Positions 58,954 through 64,000 of a stretch of 64,000 nt of DNA are shown piece after piece (position 1 is the first letter of the stretch; every line of letters starts with the position of its first letter). Source of the DNA: Panagrolaimus kolymaensis (Eukaryota > Nematoda > Chromadorea > Rhabditida > Panagrolaimidae); contig JAJQJQ010000007.1 of the NCBI GenBank assembly GCA_028622995.1, positions 434,001 through 498,000 of the forward strand, given 5' to 3'. Below the pieces are notes generated by a model. The model was not told the DNA's origin and did no database searches. It worked only from the letters and a program-made list of their open reading frames with translations. The position numbers were made by a program, and so were the translations under genes.

Positions 58954-61149
58954 ATGTTTAATCATCGAACAAGTTCAGTTGTTGATTTTGGTCGTCAACC
59001 TGATCTATGCTATCCAAAGCAATCATTTTTTACTGAAGAGGATGTTTATTTCTTTGGTGTTATTCAACTTCAACCTCAACGTGCTCGACAAATTGTGATG
59101 AAAAATTCACCATCAAATGAATTTTGGAATTTACCATCTGTGGAAAAGGCTGCATATCTGTATTATTTTACCCTGTATGGACAATATACTCTGAAGTCAA
59201 TTAAACAATATCATAATATCTTCAATAAAGAATTTTTCAAATATGCTGTTGACGGTGATTCAACTGAAACTTCGCTTATTAAAGTAAGTGAACTACAAAA
59301 CTGGTTAATTCGTCCTTTATTGAACTTTTTTTTACTTGTTGCATCGTTACTTTAACATTTCCTTTACTTCATTCCATGATTTTTCAGATTTGTAAACATA
59401 CTCGTGATGAATACGACACTCGTCCTCAACCTTTCCATCAACAAGCATATGATCCATCACTTAGAAGCCTCTTTAGAGATAGATCTGTCACATCTGTTAG
59501 TCATTCAACTTCCTTTTGTGACCAACAACGTGGTGAAAGTGATACTGTGTTGAACTCCAAAATGTTGGATGATTTGTGTTATTTGGGGGATCAGTAAGTT
59601 TTATCATTTTTATTGCTCATTAACTTTTTGTGGTTGAGTAGCTGTTTTGATTTCAAGCTTAATGCTTGTGCTCTTTTTAGTCTTCATAGTAGTGCTAAGC
59701 AGACAGCTGAATTTTCTCATGAACCTTCTCAACAAAGATTCCAGCAATCGACGCATCATCATTTTGGAATACATGATCATCACCAGTAAGTTTTTTGCCA
59801 TTATCTTTAAACTCTTTGTATTAATACTTGACGGAAAATGGATTGTTGTATTTTTAGACCTCTTTCTATTCTAAGTCAACCACCTGAACTTTATCACAAT
59901 CTCTCTCAGCAACAAAAAGCATCAAATCTTAAAGAAAATGGTGGTGGATTTTTAAATGGAATAAACACACCGCTTGTAAATTATGTTCAACCTGGTAGTG
60001 AAAGAAAATTTTCTGATGATAGAGATCCTAATGTATGTTTGTTTGAAAACTTAATATGCGTATCAACAAAGTTTTAGAAGTTTGGTTTTGATAAAACTCT
60101 TGGTCGTTGTGCTGGTGAAGAAAGAGTGGAAGAATTTGCGTCTCCTCCTCCATCAAAAGCGAAGATAGCAACCGTATTAAACGATGAAAACTATGCGTCC
60201 GCTTTATCTTCTCCAGTTGCAACAATGGAAACTTATCATAAACTTCCTTCACAGCAACTGTTTCATCCGCCAACCGAACCACATGATCAGTAAGCTTTTT
60301 GAATACTTATTTTTACTGATTTACTGCTATTGTAATTTTAAGCTTAAATTATTATTACTTTTTCAGACTTCATAGTGGTGCAGAAGATCCTTCAACCGAG
60401 CCTTATCTTGCGCCTTCTCCATCACGAACCCGGTATGATGCTGAACACCATGACCATCATGAGTATGTTTTTGCCAAAATTTTAAAACTTTTTGAAACTT
60501 TATGGAAAAGTGAAATTATTTAATTTCTCGAATTATTTTTCAGGCGTCATTCACTTTTGAACCAACAAACTGAAGTTTATCACAATCTCTCTCCACCGCA
60601 AGAAGAAGCAAGTCTTAAAGAAAATGGTAGTGGATTTTTAAATGGACTAACTAAAAAGCTTTCAAAATACATTCCATCTCGAAATGAAATGAAACTTCCT
60701 CATAATAGTGATCCAAATGTACGCGTTTATATGTTTTAACCTTTTTTTATAACTATCATTAAATTTTTAGAAATTCCGTTTTGATGAATATCTTGGTCGA
60801 TGGGTTGGTGAAGGAGTTGAAGAAGCTCCTGCTCCTCCGCCACCTCCTCCATCAGCAAAGACAGCAACCATGTTAGACAATAGAAACATTCCTGCCGCTT
60901 CTTTAACTTTGTCAAACGCTGGAAATGATACAACTGTAACTTCTTCACATGTGCCTCCAAAAGCTAGTTTCCGAAGAAATGCTGGTAAGCTCAAAAACTT
61001 TAATTTAGTTTTATTAACACTTTATTTTTATAGGTTCTCGATATGCTAATCCATTTTCGTTGGCATCATCGCCAGCTGCTTCGCCAACGCTTCCACCAGA
61101 AGAATTTAATCCTCCTATTCCAACAACAATCCCCCAATTTTATATGTAA
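58954..61149 (+). CDS. Sec16-like ER exit site protein, short, with duplicated C-terminal module
   Basis: Nine exons (58954-59283, 59388-59593, 59681-59785, 59858-60032, 60078-60289, 60367-60462, 60544-60718, 60771-60984, 61034-61149) join in frame to 542 aa. An in-frame ATG at 58873 lies before a TTTTAG acceptor, so the start at 58954 is preferred. The C-terminal half resembles the Sec16 tail: Gly-Phe-Leu-Asn-Gly-Leu-Thr-Lys-Lys, Asn-Glu-Met-Lys-Leu-Pro, Phe-Asp-Glu-Tyr-Leu-Gly-Arg-Trp-Val, an acidic stretch, a run of six Pro and finally Ser-Arg-Tyr-Ala-Asn-Pro-Phe. Sec16 scaffolds COPII coats at ER exit sites. The module is present twice: exons 4-5 repeat as exons 7-8, with identical 175-bp exon lengths. 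The conserved central Sec13-binding domain is absent. The N-terminal 110 residues are folded-looking but not assigned. AATAAA near 61198. Confidence 0.72.
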
Positions 61150-61282
61150 TCGTTACTTTTTTCTTTGTTTGTTATTAATTTATTTGTAATTCATTTAATA
61201 AAATGTACTTATTTAAAATTTGTGCTATAACCATTTTGAGCTTAAAGTTTTAATTATTTTAGTTGAATCGAATAATTTTTAA

Positions 61283-61495
61283 AGTTCAAGGCAAACTGAG
61301 AAAGATTATCGACGATATTACAGTTTACGTTTTCACGAATCATTAATGATTAACAATCTCTCAAGTCAGCATGTATGTTGGTTAAAATCTTTATAATAAT
61401 TTGACCCAATTGATCGATGGTCGCACTTTCGTTAAAACATATTTCAGGTACCTTTTCAATTCAAATCATCCGTTTTAGCATTGTTCAATAAATAA
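61283..61495 (+). pseudogene. Two-exon remnant, unknown
   Basis: An open segment of 30 codons (61283-61372, Tyr/Ser/Arg-rich) ends at a GTATGT donor. A TTTCAG acceptor at 61447 then starts 15 codons and a TAA (61448-61495) overlapping an AATAAATAA polyadenylation-like signal. The intron is 75 bp and phase 0. An in-frame TAA at 61280 and the lack of an upstream start suggest a 5'-truncated gene or remnant. Confidence 0.35.
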
Positions 61496-61968
61496 ATGTT
61501 TCTGAAAAAACAACCATGAAAAAAGGTTTGAATCTTGTTTAATACATATAAAAGATTTCAAAAACCCGCATGTGTCAAAGGAATTTGTGTTAGCGATGAC
61601 GAACAAATATAATTCCAAAACTAAATACATTTTTTGCTAAATTGAAAGCAAAACATATTTTGAAATCATTATATGGTAACGAAGATAATTTGGCTTTAGC
61701 AAATATTTATTTTATGTACAAACAAAAAATACATAATCACAAAATTACATATAAAAATAATATTTATCATTATCTTCTGATTTCTTTCCATGTTGAGAAA
61801 TACGAGAAGGAACAATTTAGCCATTTGTATGTTGAGTCAAATCCATTACATAAACCATGAACCAGCAAAAGAAAAAAAGGCTCAAACATCCAATTAAAAC
61901 TCCAGAGAATCCTTGAACACCATACGAGTTTACAATAAGCCTAAGAATTGTAAAGTTACATACACGAG
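61496..61968. other. Intergenic stretch
   Basis: It contains a 72-codon plus-strand frame (61642-61860, Met-Lys-Ala-Lys-His-Ile) with fairly ordinary composition but no splice, signal or family support. It may be a small gene or a remnant; I do not call it. Confidence 0.3.
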
Positions 61969-63663
61969 TTAGAAATGGTTAAAAAAAACATACAAGATGA
62001 TTCCAATAGTTGATAAGCATAATAAACATATAAAATACTGAATTCCTTTTTGAATTTCAACACCAGGAGTTGGAATATGACGACGTTGAAGTAAAGGAGC
62101 AACAGTTATTTTAAGTTCTTCATTACCCATATCATTTTCTGATTCATGGGGAGCAGCATCTTCAGATTCCATAAAATGCCTAAAACATAAACGTTGATTG
62201 GATGCATTTGATACTAACATATGGAGAATTGCCCAAAGTTGAAAGCGAAAAACTTACGCAATAGTTGAATCATCGAGAGCTGAATCAAAACAAATGGAAG
62301 CTACAGAAGAAATATGAGTGAGACAATTTTCTGATGATGCTGTTGAATCAGTTGAAACCATTGAAATTGATGAAGATGCTTCTTGTGTCATATCTGTAAA
62401 TACAGTAAACATGGAAGCACTTCGAGAAGCAATACAGCTTTCACTTGAAATGGATGAAAGTAATTCCATTCTTTGCAACAATGCAGCTTTCATAAGTGGA
62501 ATCATTTCTTCACCATCAGTAAGAATATGGACGGTTGACTTTTCAAGCTTTGTTGGAGGATCCTCATCCTTTGTTGCCATCTCTTCATCTTCGTTTTCAT
62601 CGCCAGAAGGACTAATAACATTTGAATTTTCAATGATTAAAGCAGCATCTTCATCATTTCCTATATCATTTGATGAATTCGCCATCGGCGATTTTTCAAG
62701 CGTTGAAGCGGCATCGCCATTTCCTTTATCTTTTGATGGAGTTGCAATTGGATCAGAAACAACATTTTGACGCTTTTTGATTGCAGCTCGAACAGAAATG
62801 ATTTGATCTTCTAAGCTGAAAAAGGAACCAATTATAAGAATAAAAACAATAATCAATCAAAGGTTGTTTGAGACAAACCCAACAGCCATTCATTTGGTTA
62901 AAAACTTTAGCCCACCTTTTTCGCCATTCAGTTAACATAGAAATTTGAGCATCCAAAGATTCTGATCGTTTTTGTAATGAATGAATTTCATCATAAATTT
63001 CACGCTTTTGTTCTAATTCAGCTTCGCAATCTTTTTGAAGAGCCAAAACTCGTTGTTGAAGATTTGTTCGCTCATTAGCTTTTATAGTTGTTTCATTTCC
63101 AATTCTTGCAACACGAGCTTCAAACGCTTTTCGACTTGTTTCTTCAATACCAACATCACGAAGGAGCAAAGAAAAGAGTTCACGACCAAGGATCAAAGTT
63201 CTTTTAATAAATGGATTTGGATCAGATTTGCGTCGATCATCCAAAAGTTCAATAAATTCTTCATTGATTTGCCGTTGTTTTTCACGAACTAAAGCTTCAT
63301 CCTTTTTTGTATCAGATAAACTTTGATCAAGTACAACTTTTCTAAAAACAAAAGGGTTGCAAAATTAACATCAACAAACATAAACAACAAAACAACTCAC
63401 TCTTCTTGAAGACCACGAAGTTGAAATTCGAGATCATTTCGATTAGTTTGAAGTTTATAAAGAATTTCTTTACCAGCTTGAAGACGATCTTCTAAACCAT
63501 TTAAAATTGCTTCAAGTCTTTGTTCAGGATATGCCGGATCATTTGAAGCTCGTTGTTTATCATTCTTTCGATGATGACGATGGCGTCCACCACCACCATC
63601 ATGACGACGACGATGATGAGAAGTTGAGTGTGAATGATGATGACGTTCTTCTACTACCAACAT
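61969..63663 (-). CDS. His-rich coiled-coil protein with C-terminal membrane anchor
   Basis: Four exons (63663-63401, 63341-62916, 62815-62258, 62179-61969) join in phase 2 throughout to 485 aa. The first 35 residues are His/Arg/Gly-rich (short His-His runs). Residues about 45-235 are a long heptad-like coiled coil. Residues about 240-415 are acidic and Ser/Thr-rich, probably disordered. Residues about 462-482 are a single hydrophobic segment four residues from the end, so this looks like a tail-anchored protein facing the cytosol. The donor of exon 2 (GTGGGC) is unusual but is the one that keeps the next exon in frame. No family was recognised; golgin-like or nuclear-envelope tethers have similar layouts. 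An AACAG acceptor lies just upstream of the ATG. Confidence 0.7.
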
Positions 63664-63687
63664 ATTTTTTCTGTTTCAAAAAAAAGC

Positions 63688-63838
63688 AATGAAAAGTTTG
63701 CAAATGTTTCAATAATAGCTTTGAACGATGAAAATGAAAAGTTTCAAGAAATTTTTCAAAGCGCTTGTGATTGGAAGCATTTTATTCAAATTTTTGATGA
63801 CTGTGAAATTCGCGAAAGTTTCATGCAACAGAAAAAAA
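63688..63838 (+). CDS. Possible partial exon continuing beyond the window
   Basis: A plus-strand open segment with protein-like composition (Phe/Ile/Asp/Glu, Cys-Asp-Trp-Lys-His) ends at a GTATGA donor at 63839. The start is unclear: an in-frame ATG upstream would overlap the antisense first exon of the coiled-coil gene. It may be an internal exon of a gene extending past 64000, or a remnant. Confidence 0.3.
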
Positions 63839-64000
63839 GTATGAATGTATCAAAAAAGATTTATTATTGTAATTATTTGATGATGCTTTACCTAATCTGG
63901 CAAAATACGTTACATTGACAATATCTATATAAAAAAATTTAAACAATAGACTTTCATAAACATTTTTTCTATTGTGGCTTTCATATTTTCCTCGAAAATT

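Noticed and set aside
1..64000. tRNA, rRNA, snRNA and spliced-leader RNA genes
   Set aside because: I looked for B-box-like GGTTCGANNCC words and conserved snRNA or SL blocks and found none; a covariance-model scan would be decisive.

Overview
This is a eukaryotic, AT-rich, intron-dense genome segment, almost certainly from a nematode. The splice acceptors are nearly all TTTTAG or TTTTCAG, introns within genes are mostly 45-350 bp, and the conserved genes match nematode families: a LET-23/EGF receptor, an EGO-1/RRF-1-type RNA-dependent RNA polymerase and a NEKL-3/NEK6-7 kinase. A tandem pair of divergent F-box-like proteins and the very low GC content point to a root-knot nematode (Meloidogyne-like). 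That genus call is an inference, not a proof. No rRNA, tRNA or CRISPR array was recognised.

Layout. 0-4 kb: a four-TM protein (minus), a single-pass protein with a proline-rich tail (plus) and a NEK6/7 kinase (plus). 4-13 kb: an AT-rich desert of homopolymer runs with one or two candidate small minus-strand exons. 13.1-18.1 kb: an 11-exon RdRP gene (minus). 19.8-21.7 kb: two tandem F-box-like paralogues. 21.7-30.6 kb: a second desert. 30.6-32 kb: a three-exon orphan gene. 32-37.7 kb: a third desert. 37.75-45.3 kb: exons for a short signal-peptide protein, immediately followed by a complete 13-exon LET-23 gene. 45.5-56.7 kb: an accessory region with orphan membrane and soluble proteins, two hAT-like MITEs with 8-bp target duplications, a GC-rich hairpin, a minisatellite, a gene with the layout of a class I viral fusion glycoprotein, and a signal-peptide reading frame carrying one stop. 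58.9-63.7 kb: a short Sec16-like gene with a duplicated C-terminal module (plus), then a His-rich coiled-coil protein with a C-terminal membrane anchor (minus).

Functional themes. The RdRP makes secondary small RNAs in nematode RNAi. LET-23 is the EGF receptor of vulval and epidermal signalling; here it keeps a PDZ-binding C-terminus and two YxN sites, but the catalytic HRD motif reads HCD. The most unusual items are the fusion-glycoprotein-like gene, the Sec16-like protein with repeated exons, and signal-peptide exons upstream of let-23 whose splice phase would let them serve as an alternative 5' end. Exon boundaries were assigned by hand from GT/AG sites and frame continuity; no transcript data were available.
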